From CAYYJM01 sp964471755 (lineage in GTDB: Bacteria > Planctomycetota > Planctomycetia > Gemmatales > Gemmataceae), in assembly GCA_964471755.1 (NCBI GenBank), contig CAYYJM010000342.1, forward strand, positions 1 to 5,759: a stretch of 5,759 nt of DNA, in the 5' to 3' direction. Below the pieces are notes generated by a model that saw nothing but the letters and a program-made list of their open reading frames with translations, searched no databases and was not told the DNA's origin. The position numbers and the translations under genes were made by a program. Below are positions 1-5,759 of this stretch, piece after piece (the first letter of the stretch is position 1; every line of letters starts with the position of its first letter).

Positions 1-162
1 GGCCTCGCTGCGTGCGCGGCTCTGACACGCAGTGTGGTAGTACTTCAAGCCGAGGAGGTGCCCTTCCCTCACGTCCGAGCGGTGCCGGTCGGCCTTCTCC
101 CGGATACAGTAGCAGCGATCCCTTCCGATCTGCCCCTCTTGAGGAGCGCCGTCGTCAGCCAT
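1..162 (-). CDS. Partial hypothetical protein, divergent from the AAA+ ATPase gene
   Basis: I do not recognise this product. A minus-strand frame starts with ATG at 162 and stays open for 54 codons to the left window edge, so the C-terminus is missing. By hand count, G+C at codon positions 1, 2 and 3 is about 67, 50 and 80 percent. That is the pattern of a real GC-rich gene; the opposite plus-strand frame gives 80/50/67, as an antisense shadow would. The visible protein starts MADDGAPQ, is charged and soluble-looking, and has three cysteines: a CYC at residues 17-19 and an HTAC at 43-46. A CxC...HxxC zinc site is possible but unproven. The start shares bases 161-162 with the ATPase start, which leaves no room for a divergent promoter. 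An alternative ATG lies in frame at 171. A weak GAGG sits 3 bases before the 162 start. The alternative is that 1-160 is only the leader and promoter region of the ATPase gene. Confidence 0.45.
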   Translation of the reverse strand, partial: MADDGAPQEGQIGRDRCYCIREKADRHRSDVREGHLLGLKYYHTACQSRARSEA

Positions 163-1627
163 GAACCTCATCGTCGAATCGACCTCGGAAGCCCTGGCCC
201 AGGCGGTCGCGGCCGAGTTGGCCAGCCTCGGCACCGTCACTGCACAGGTCGGTGCGCCCTCGACGCTGGAACTACTCCATCGGCCCGGCGTCGATGCCGC
301 CGCGATCCTGGCGGCACTGGGACCACTCCAGCCGACCGTCCGCGTTGCGGCCGACCTGCCGGCCGACGCCGTCCTGCTCCTGGGCGATGTCCAGCCGCTC
401 TCGACGTGGAACGTCCGCATCGAGTGCGACTCGCCGGAGTTTGCCTGCCGGGTGCGATCCGCGTGCGATGCCGTCGGCTTCGGCCAGCTCGGCGAACCGT
501 TCGCCCTCCCCGCTGACGACGTGGTGTCACATTCGGGGTCGAGTCCGTTCGCCCGACGCATCCTGATCTGGCTGCTCGCCCGGCTCGGCGTCACGGCCCG
601 CGAGCATCGCCAGCCCGGCAAGGCGAGCAACCTCACCGTCTCGGTGCGCGATCCGGCCGGCATCGGCGTCCCGCTGGCTCGCCGCTTCCCGATCCGCCTG
701 CGCGGCGACGATCCGGGTCAGGTCGAGCGCCTGCGGCAGTGGTTGCAGCAGGCCGGCTTTCGGCCCGAGGTCGGCGAACCGCTCACCACTGCCGAGGCGA
801 TGTCAGCGGCCATTACCCTCGATCCCGGGCCGTTCGGAGCTGCTCGGGCCCCGGCCGAGGTCCGGCTCCTGACCGATCAACTCCGCGACCTCGTCGATGA
901 CGCCCGCATCGACACGTCACGCTATCCGCTGCGCATCCTGGCCGACTCGGGGAACTCCGTCGCGGAGATCCTGCTCCCATTCCGGGCGTGCCGCAGTGGT
1001 CGGAAGCCGCCCTACAGCGGTGCCTTCCCCGAGCGATTCAGCATCCGCATCCGCAGCGACGACGCCGGCCGGGCCGAGGCGCTGCGGTCCCGACTGGAGG
1101 AAGCCAGCTTCGATCAGATCGCCATCGAAGAGGTGCCGACGGCCCAGCTTGATCAGGGCTTTCGCGTCCAGTGGGGGGCGGCCGGCCGAGAGGCGGGCAT
1201 CGCCGGCATGCTCCGCACCAGCATCGGCACCGCGATGGCCGAGCAGGGAGCCGGCCCACCGTTCGAGCTGGTCGCCGCCGATCATCCCGATCCGCACTCG
1301 GCCGAGGTGATCGTTGATTTCCCGCTGGTCGGCCTGGACGACGGCTCGCTCCTGGTCCGCGTGAGCAACCCGGCCGGGTACGCCATCTCGCTGCGCACGC
1401 CGGACCCGGCCGAGTGGGACGATGTCGCCGCCGCCTGGCGGTCGTGGGGCTTCCGCGAGGTGACCGTCGATCGGGCCGAGGTGACCGAACCCCGGCTGGA
1501 GTACGACGGCGTCCCGGCGACGCTCCTGGAGCGCGTCCGGACGCTGCTCGCCGATTGCAGCGGCCTGACGATCACACCAGCCCATCGCCTGACCGATGCC
1601 GAGCCGGCCATCTGGGTCCACCTGCCG
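161..1627 (+). repeat. Five degenerate protein-level repeats in the ATPase N-terminal region
   Basis: By eye, residues 1-77, 83-167, 176-280, 293-397 and 407-489 of the ATPase share one pattern. Each opens with a hydrophobic strand, as in WNVRIEC, FPIRLRG, FSIRIRS and YAISLRT. An acidic or proline turn follows, then an amphipathic helix ending near a GF or SF (AVGF, QAGF, EASF, SWGF), and a second strand with GEP-like or EEVP-like residues. After a second helix, the unit closes with an acidic turn and another strand (LADSGNSVAEILLPF, AADHPDPHSAEVIVDFP, TDAEPAIWVHLP). The first unit is the weakest match. I know of no named domain that fits. The repeats are diverged and are not DNA-level tandem repeats. 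Confidence 0.55.
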
Positions 1628-2827
1628 CGTCGGCCGGAAGGCTCACGTCGCGCGACACCCACGGCCGCGGCGACACCGGGCGGCTTCGACCTGCGCTCGT
1701 GGTTCGTCGCCGGCCTCGAAGCACCGCGCGACCGGTTCGGCTCGTTCGTCGAGGTGACGGCCGAGCGCGTCCGGGTCGCCAACGTCTGGCTGCCACGTCG
1801 GCCGGCATCGGACGAGCCGTTCATCCCCGATCCGGCCGGCTTCGCCCACTTCTGTCTGGATGGCCGGACGGCCGAGACGCTGGCCCATCTCGCCGCCGCC
1901 GCCGCTCTGCGCGAGCCGTGCCTGATGGAGGGCGAGACCAGCACTTCAAAGACGAGTACGGTTCTCTACCTCGCCGCCCTGCTCCGTCAGCCGGTCGTCC
2001 GCATCAACCTCAACGGCCAGACCGACACCGGCGAACTGGTCGGCCGCTACGTTCCGCACGCCGCAGAGGAGAGCGAGGAGAAGCAAGCCCGCTCACAGTC
2101 CCAGTGGCGCTGGCAGGACGGGCCGGTGGTGATGGCTTTGAAACGCGGCTGGTGGGTGCTGCTCGACGAGGTGAACCTGGCCGAGCCGCAAATTCTCGAA
2201 CGGCTCAACTCGGTCCTGGAACGCGACCCGATGCTCGTGCTGACCGAACACGACCACTCGGCATTCGGGCCGGGCGGTCGGTCGGTCCACGCCGACTTCC
2301 GCGTCTTCGCGACGATGAACCCGGCCGAGTATTCCGGTCGATCGGTGCTGTCGCCGGCCTACCGCGATCGCTGGCGGGCCCATCGCTTCATCCCCCGGCC
2401 CGGCGAGGCGGAGTATCGGGCGATGCTCGATTTCCTGGTCTTCGGTCGGCAGCCGGAAGTGACGGTGATGGGTCGGACGTATCCCGGTTCGCAGCAGCCG
2501 GCCCCGCTGGCGGCCCTGGCCGCCTGGCCGGAGATCGGCACCCTGTTGACCGCCCTGGCCTGCTTCCACGTCGCGCTGGAAAACGCGACCGGTCAGGCCG
2601 ACGACACGGCCCGACTCGGCGCTCGGCGCAAGGAACGCTACGTCTTCACACGGCGCGGCCTGCTGAGTTTCGTCGAGTATCTGGCGAGCCCGTTCGGCCT
2701 GGGCGACGGCACCCGCTCCCGGCGAACGGTTCGCGAGGCGATTCTGCGCTACTACCTCGGTCGGGTGTCATCGCCAGCGGACCAGCGAACGATCGTGCAA
2801 CTGATCGAGGCGGCCGGGCTGGGTTAA
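161..2827 (+). CDS. AAA+ ATPase, MoxR/dynein-related (AAA_5) type, with long repeat-containing N-terminal region
   Basis: The product is an 888-residue, probably cytoplasmic ATPase with no signal peptide or membrane segment. Its AAA+ core spans about residues 565-745. Walker A is GETSTSKT (591-598, K597), followed by the MoxR-like TDTGELVGRY (621-630). Walker B is VLLDEVN (666-672, D669 and E670), and sensor 1 ends at N720 in ATMNP. A conserved SGRSVLSPAYRDRW stretch (725-738) holds the candidate arginine fingers, and a helical lid domain runs to the end. Family knowledge: such ATPases form hexameric rings that remodel protein complexes, often with a VWA-domain partner. Typical MoxR proteins are about 300-350 residues, so this one is much longer; residues 1-490 appear to be five degenerate alpha/beta repeats. 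The ATG at 161 is the first start after an in-frame stop at 140-142, and GAGGAG lies 14 bases upstream, a long spacing. Codon third positions are strongly GC-rich, with a local dip across Walker A (ACT TCA ... AGT ACG GTT). Substrate and partner are unknown. Confidence 0.9.
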   Translation: MNLIVESTSEALAQAVAAELASLGTVTAQVGAPSTLELLHRPGVDAAAILAALGPLQPTVRVAADLPADAVLLLGDVQPLSTWNVRIECDSPEFACRVRSACDAVGFGQLGEPFALPADDVVSHSGSSPFARRILIWLLARLGVTAREHRQPGKASNLTVSVRDPAGIGVPLARRFPIRLRGDDPGQVERLRQWLQQAGFRPEVGEPLTTAEAMSAAITLDPGPFGAARAPAEVRLLTDQLRDLVDDARIDTSRYPLRILADSGNSVAEILLPFRACRSGRKPPYSGAFPERFSIRIRSDDAGRAEALRSRLEEASFDQIAIEEVPTAQLDQGFRVQWGAAGREAGIAGMLRTSIGTAMAEQGAGPPFELVAADHPDPHSAEVIVDFPLVGLDDGSLLVRVSNPAGYAISLRTPDPAEWDDVAAAWRSWGFREVTVDRAEVTEPRLEYDGVPATLLERVRTLLADCSGLTITPAHRLTDAEPAIWVHLPRRPEGSRRATPTAAATPGGFDLRSWFVAGLEAPRDRFGSFVEVTAERVRVANVWLPRRPASDEPFIPDPAGFAHFCLDGRTAETLAHLAAAAALREPCLMEGETSTSKTSTVLYLAALLRQPVVRINLNGQTDTGELVGRYVPHAAEESEEKQARSQSQWRWQDGPVVMALKRGWWVLLDEVNLAEPQILERLNSVLERDPMLVLTEHDHSAFGPGGRSVHADFRVFATMNPAEYSGRSVLSPAYRDRWRAHRFIPRPGEAEYRAMLDFLVFGRQPEVTVMGRTYPGSQQPAPLAALAAWPEIGTLLTALACFHVALENATGQADDTARLGARRKERYVFTRRGLLSFVEYLASPFGLGDGTRSRRTVREAILRYYLGRVSSPADQRTIVQLIEAAGLG

Positions 2828-2836
2828 AGCTCGGCC
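2812..2836. terminator. Hairpin between the convergent ATPase and sigma factor genes, possible terminator
   Basis: Bases 2812-2820 (GGCCGGGCT) can pair with 2828-2836 (AGCTCGGCC) as a 9-bp stem with one G-U pair on the plus-strand transcript and a 7-base loop that contains most of the ATPase stop codon. In a minus-strand transcript the G-U becomes a C-A mismatch, so the stem is weaker. No T-run follows on either side, so this is not a classical intrinsic terminator. Its position exactly in the 9-base gap between two converging genes is the main reason to suspect a role. Confidence 0.35.
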
Positions 2837-3460
2837 TCACTGCACGAACGGTGTCAGCATCTCCCGGAGCTGATTGCGAGCCCGGTAGAGCAGGCTCTTG
2901 GCGGCCTTGGGCGACATCGCGAGTTGGGCCGCCACCTCGTTGTACGTCCAGCCTTCGAGCTGGTGCAGCCAGACGGCCTCGCGCTGCCGTTCGCCAAGAC
3001 CCTCGATGGCCTCACGAACCACGCCAGCGATTTCCTCACGCTCCACCGGATCGGACGGAGCGTCGTCACTGGAACGGAGGAACGACTCCTCGCTCTGGCA
3101 GACCTGGGTAAAATCGACCGGCACGACCGGGCGACGGCGTCGGCTGCGCAGGGCATTCCGCGCGACGTTCTGGGTGATGTGGAAGACCCAGGTGCTGAGG
3201 CGGGCCTTCGGTTTGTAGCGTTCCCGCGAGCGGAACAGACGGAGGAAGACCTCCTGGGTCAGGTCTTCCGCCTCGGCCCGGTTCCGAACCAGATGCACGA
3301 AATAGCCGAACACGCGCGGACGCAGCTGCTCGACCAACTCGGCGAACGCCTCGTGGTCGCCCTTCTGGACACGCAGCATCAGATGGACCTGCGGATCGCT
3401 CAGCCAGCGCTTGCTGGCGTCGCTGGCGCTCGCGCTGGGACCGGACGATACAGCAACCAT
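2837..3460 (-). CDS. ECF-family RNA polymerase sigma factor (sigma-70 family)
   Basis: This 207-residue protein has the two-domain layout of extracytoplasmic-function sigma factors, which bind core RNA polymerase and direct it to a small set of promoters. Region 2 spans about residues 22-110, with DLTQEVFLRLF (66-76) for core binding and RLSTWVFHITQNVARNALR (87-105) at the -10 recognition position. A basic run SRRRRP and an acidic linker (about 111-137) follow. Region 4 spans about 138-203 and carries the helix-turn-helix WTYNEVAAQLAMSPKAAKSL (171-190) and LYRARNQLREML. The first 20 residues are a Ser/Ala-rich extension. The ATG at 3460 has GGGAG six bases upstream. The gene starts 29 bases after the histidine kinase stop on the same strand, so co-transcription is likely. 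No anti-sigma gene follows it; the next gene is convergent. I cannot assign the ECF subgroup or target promoters. Confidence 0.93.
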   Translation of the reverse strand: MVAVSSGPSASASDASKRWLSDPQVHLMLRVQKGDHEAFAELVEQLRPRVFGYFVHLVRNRAEAEDLTQEVFLRLFRSRERYKPKARLSTWVFHITQNVARNALRSRRRRPVVPVDFTQVCQSEESFLRSSDDAPSDPVEREEIAGVVREAIEGLGERQREAVWLHQLEGWTYNEVAAQLAMSPKAAKSLLYRARNQLREMLTPFVQ

Positions 3461-3466
3461 GATCGA

Positions 3467-3471
3467 CTCCC
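3467..3471 (-). promoter_or_regulatory. Ribosome binding site of the sigma factor gene
   Basis: GGGAG on the minus strand lies six bases before the ATG at 3460, inside the 29-base gap after the kinase stop codon. It supports this start over the internal ATG at codon 28, and suggests the sigma factor has its own translation initiation within the shared transcript. Confidence 0.6.
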
Positions 3472-3489
3472 GCTGCCAAATCGGTCCAC

Positions 3490-5277
3490 TCAGGTCCGGG
3501 CGAGGACGGGCGGCAGATCCACCCGAAACGTCGTGCCCTGACCCGGCTGGCTCTCGACGTTGATCGTGCCGCCGAGCAGTTCGACGTACTCCTTGACGAT
3601 GGCGAGGCCGAGCCCCGCGTTCAGACCATCGCCGCCCCGCGATGGGTCGGCGCGGTAGAAGCGCTCGAAGATAAGGGCCTGGGCGTCCGGGGTGATGCCG
3701 ATGCCGGTGTCGCGAACCTCGACGTGAATCCGGCCATCGATCTCACGGACGACGAGTTCGATCTGACCGTTGGGCCGGTTGTACTGGACGGCATTGTGCA
3801 ACAGGTTCGTCATCACCTCGCGCAGCTTGTCCGGATCGGTGCTGGCCGGCAGGGTCGGGTCGTGCTGCACGCGCAGCCGCAGACCGCGAGCCTCGGCCAG
3901 GGGGCGAACGGCGGCAGCGCACTCCTCGGCGAGTTGGCCCACATCGACCGCTTGCGGTCGCACCACATCGACCCCGGCGTCGAGGCGGGCCAGGGTCAGC
4001 AAACGCTCGATGATCCGGTTCATGTGCTGGGCACTGGCCCGGCAGTCGGCGAGCATCTCGCGATACTCTTCGCCGGAACGCGACTTGCGGAGGGCCAGTT
4101 CGGTCGTCGTCAGCAGGGTTGCCAGCGGCGTCCGCAGCTCATGGCTGATGTCTGCCGTGGCCTGCTTCTCGCGGGCGAAGGCACGTCGCAGCATGTCCAG
4201 GGTAGCGGACAGATGGTCGATGATCGGCCGCAGTTCCACTGGCATCCGGGAGCGAACCAGCGGCAGCTTGAAGTCGCGAGCCGAAACCTGCCCGACGGCC
4301 TCGGACAGCCGACGGAGCGGCGACAATCCCCAGCGGACGATAACGAGCGTGCCGACAATCAGGGCGAAGAAGGTCCCCCCGACCAGCCAGAGAAGGCGCA
4401 GGCGCAGGTCGCTCAGGGTCCGGCTTGTCTCGGTTTCCAACTCGGCCTGTTCGCGGTTCCAGTCCACCAGGAAGTTGTTCAGGATGGCGTTATGGGGCTT
4501 GATGGCACAGGCACACTGGATCACCAGCGACGGGCGAGGCCCGGGCATCGGAAAACCGGGCATGGGCCCACGATGCCGGCCTGGCACACCGCGAAGGTTC
4601 GGCCCCGCCGGCAGTTCCGGAGCCAACGCCCCAAAGGGAACCAGTCGGGTGGCGGGAACCTTGAGGATCACGCCGCGAACCTGGGTCGAGCCCAGCTTCG
4701 TCGTGACGTACTCCCAGGAGATCGCCTCGTTGGCGGCGAACTGGCGGACCTTGTTCGGGAAGGACAGATTCCCCAGCGATGCCGATCGATACGAGTTCCC
4801 CCAGGAGCTATCGATCTGGAAAAACTCCGCCACCTGGCCGTCCACATGCTGAAACAGCTCGAACTCGTTGAAGCGGATCTCCGCGGCGCTCTTGCGCCAG
4901 ACGAGGTAGTTGATCGGCCCGTGGCGATTGGTTTGCAGGGCCCAGGTCGGCAGCGTGGCCCAGGCCTCCGGGCCATGCACGGCGCTGAGCAGGCCCAGCT
5001 GCGCCAGCAGCCGATGGTTCGTGGCACGGGTCGAATCGCTGTAGAAGTAGGCGAGTCGGGCCAGGGTCTGCGCCTGGAACAGCAGGGCCTCGTTCAGGCG
5101 CAGATCCTCGTCGCGACAGCGATCCTGATACTGCGATTCGATCAATTTCTCGGTCGTCTTTTTCTTCTCGGCCAGGGTCGTCGCCGCGAGATGGTACGTC
5201 CAGTACGAGGCCGCTCCCAGCGTCACCAGTCCGAGCCCCAGGAAGTACAGTATCAGCGACAGGCGAATGGATCGCAT
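3490..5277 (-). CDS. Membrane sensor histidine kinase, CusS-like, with HAMP domain
   Basis: This inner-membrane kinase (595 residues from the ATG at 5277) autophosphorylates on histidine and passes the phosphate to the response regulator encoded just upstream. TM1 spans about residues 8-27 and TM2 about 295-314. Between them is a ~265-residue extracytoplasmic sensor domain of unknown fold. A HAMP linker (about 315-368) leads to the dimerisation helices with SHELRTP (phospho-acceptor H379). The ATPase domain has the N box NLLHNAVQYN (N491, N495), G1 DTGIGI (523-528), F box FERFYR and G2 GLGLAIVK (555-562). All catalytic motifs are intact. The DHp region resembles CusS/CopS heavy-metal sensors, but the signal is not proven. 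The sensor domain holds a Pro/Gly-rich stretch with His, Met and Cys residues (about 228-262). A GTG start three codons earlier (5286) would overlap the regulator stop by 4 bases, but the GGGGAG site fits the ATG better. Confidence 0.93.
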   Translation of the reverse strand: MRSIRLSLILYFLGLGLVTLGAASYWTYHLAATTLAEKKKTTEKLIESQYQDRCRDEDLRLNEALLFQAQTLARLAYFYSDSTRATNHRLLAQLGLLSAVHGPEAWATLPTWALQTNRHGPINYLVWRKSAAEIRFNEFELFQHVDGQVAEFFQIDSSWGNSYRSASLGNLSFPNKVRQFAANEAISWEYVTTKLGSTQVRGVILKVPATRLVPFGALAPELPAGPNLRGVPGRHRGPMPGFPMPGPRPSLVIQCACAIKPHNAILNNFLVDWNREQAELETETSRTLSDLRLRLLWLVGGTFFALIVGTLVIVRWGLSPLRRLSEAVGQVSARDFKLPLVRSRMPVELRPIIDHLSATLDMLRRAFAREKQATADISHELRTPLATLLTTTELALRKSRSGEEYREMLADCRASAQHMNRIIERLLTLARLDAGVDVVRPQAVDVGQLAEECAAAVRPLAEARGLRLRVQHDPTLPASTDPDKLREVMTNLLHNAVQYNRPNGQIELVVREIDGRIHVEVRDTGIGITPDAQALIFERFYRADPSRGGDGLNAGLGLAIVKEYVELLGGTINVESQPGQGTTFRVDLPPVLART

Positions 5278-5282
5278 GAGCC

Positions 5283-5759
5283 TCACTCCCCGCGCAACAG
5301 ATAGCCCTCACCCCAGCGCGTCAGGATAAGTGGCGGATCGTAGCCCTTGTCGATCTTGTTCCGCAGGTAGCGGATATACACATCGACCACATTGGACGTG
5401 TTCTCGTTCTTCTCGTCGTAGAGGTGGTCCCAGATCATGGTCCGGGTGACCACCTTGCCGCGATGGAAGGCGAGGAACTCCAGCAGGGCGTATTCCTTGG
5501 GCGTCAGCGGGATGTCCTGGCCGGCTCGCTTGACGGTCCGGGCGGCGGTGTCGATTTCCAGGTCGTGGACCTTCAGAACCGGGGTCTTGACCTGATGGCC
5601 GCGACGGATCAGGGCTCGCAACCGGGCCAGGAGTTCTTCCAACTCGAAGGGCTTGGCCAGGTAGTCGTCGGCTCCCAGGTTGAGGCCGTGAACCTTGTCC
5701 TCGATGCTACTGCGGGCGGTCAGCATCAGGACGTGCGTCGTCAGGCCCTCGGACCGCCA
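5283..5759 (-). CDS. OmpR/CusR-family response regulator, N-terminus outside the window
   Basis: The last 158 residues of a winged-helix response regulator are present; the 5' end, including the phospho-accepting aspartate, lies beyond the right edge. The visible receiver part has the conserved threonine in LMLTAR, then GADDYLAKPF with the conserved lysine, and ends at about ELLARLRALIRRG. The C-terminal DNA-binding domain begins near LKVHDLEID and includes LTPKEYALLEFL, the recognition-helix region NTSNVVDVYIRYLRNKID, and the closing wing TRWGEGYLL. The SNVVDVYIRYLRNKID segment is close to the CusR/CopR subgroup. The frame continues past the internal ATG at 5726 with residues typical of a receiver strand (HVLMLTAR), so that ATG is not the start. 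It is the first gene of the likely three-gene operon seen here, five bases upstream of the kinase ATG. Its target promoters are not visible. Confidence 0.93.
   Translation of the reverse strand, partial: WRSEGLTTHVLMLTARSSIEDKVHGLNLGADDYLAKPFELEELLARLRALIRRGHQVKTPVLKVHDLEIDTAARTVKRAGQDIPLTPKEYALLEFLAFHRGKVVTRTMIWDHLYDEKNENTSNVVDVYIRYLRNKIDKGYDPPLILTRWGEGYLLRGE
5286..5291 (-). promoter_or_regulatory. Ribosome binding site deciding the kinase start
   Basis: GGGGAG on the minus strand is formed by the last two codons of the response regulator gene and lies eight bases before the ATG at 5277. The alternative GTG at 5286 overlaps its last base, so it could not be served by it. Its location inside the upstream coding region suggests translational coupling of regulator and kinase. 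Confidence 0.55.

Noticed and set aside
2..25. Possible C-terminus of an upstream plus-strand gene ending in TGA at 23-25
   Set aside because: Only seven codons are visible, too few to support a gene, and it conflicts with the better-supported minus-strand frame.
53..58. Perfect Shine-Dalgarno-like AGGAGG on the plus strand
   Set aside because: No start codon lies at a usable distance downstream, and it is about 100 bases from the ATPase ATG.
105..110. TACAGT resembling a -10 promoter element upstream of the ATPase
   Set aside because: It matches only four of six consensus bases and has no -35 partner at the right spacing.
3..164. Possible upstream plus-strand gene ending in TGA at 162-164, giving an ATGA overlap with the ATPase start
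   Set aside because: The frame is open but only about half of its third positions are G or C by hand count, far below the real genes here, and the protein is Ser/Pro/Arg low complexity.
34..516. Plus-strand open frame starting with GTG at 34
   Set aside because: It runs out of frame into the ATPase gene, becomes Arg/Pro-rich there, and has a shadow-like composition over 1-160 (most GC-rich at codon position 1).
917..1621. Minus-strand open frame of about 234 codons within the ATPase gene
   Set aside because: It lies opposite the strongly GC3-biased ATPase frame and shows no domain-like pattern.
1414..3111. Plus-strand open frame (about 565 codons) overlapping the ATPase and running into the sigma factor gene
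   Set aside because: It is out of frame with the clear AAA+ motifs and antisense to the sigma factor; the translation is Arg/Pro/Gly-rich low complexity.
3724..5304. Long plus-strand open frame (about 526 codons) opposite the histidine kinase
   Set aside because: It is antisense to a gene with a complete set of kinase motifs. Its protein is rich in Gln, Gly and Arg with no recognisable domain, as expected for a GC-rich antisense shadow.
5283..5726. Response regulator starting at the ATG at 5726
   Set aside because: The frame continues to the window edge and the upstream residues complete the receiver strand before LMLTAR, so this methionine is internal.

Overview
This is a GC-rich window with almost no non-coding space. 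The protein sequences suggest a planctomycete, possibly Gemmataceae-like. That rests on the look of the ECF sigma factor, the CusS/CusR-like two-component pair and the codon use, and is an inference because no marker gene is present. I see no rRNA, tRNA, CRISPR array, insertion sequence or prophage gene.

Left part (1-2827): a large plus-strand gene (161-2827) encodes an 888-residue AAA+ ATPase of the MoxR/dynein-related (AAA_5) type. The ATPase core lies in the last 40 percent. The first ~490 residues look like five diverged copies of an alpha/beta repeat that I cannot assign to a known family. Upstream, positions 1-162 carry a short minus-strand reading frame that begins head-to-head with the ATPase gene and leaves the window on the left. 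Its base composition by codon position looks coding, but its product is unknown.

Right part (2837-5759): three minus-strand genes are tightly packed and probably form one operon, transcribed from right to left. The first is an OmpR/CusR-type response regulator cut by the window edge. The second is a membrane-bound CusS-like sensor histidine kinase with a ~265-residue extracytoplasmic domain. The third is an ECF sigma factor 29 bases downstream of the kinase. No anti-sigma gene follows it, because the next gene is the ATPase, which converges on it with a 9-base gap. A GC-rich hairpin covers that gap and may act as a terminator.

Working model: the kinase senses an envelope signal and phosphorylates the regulator, which may control its own operon and so the amount of sigma factor. 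The ATPase is convergently transcribed and probably belongs to a separate system whose partners, such as a VWA-domain protein, would lie outside the window on the left. The most interesting unexplained items are the N-terminal repeats of the ATPase, the overlapping divergent start codons at 161-162, the His/Met/Cys-rich stretch in the kinase sensor, and the linkage of an ECF sigma factor to a two-component pair.
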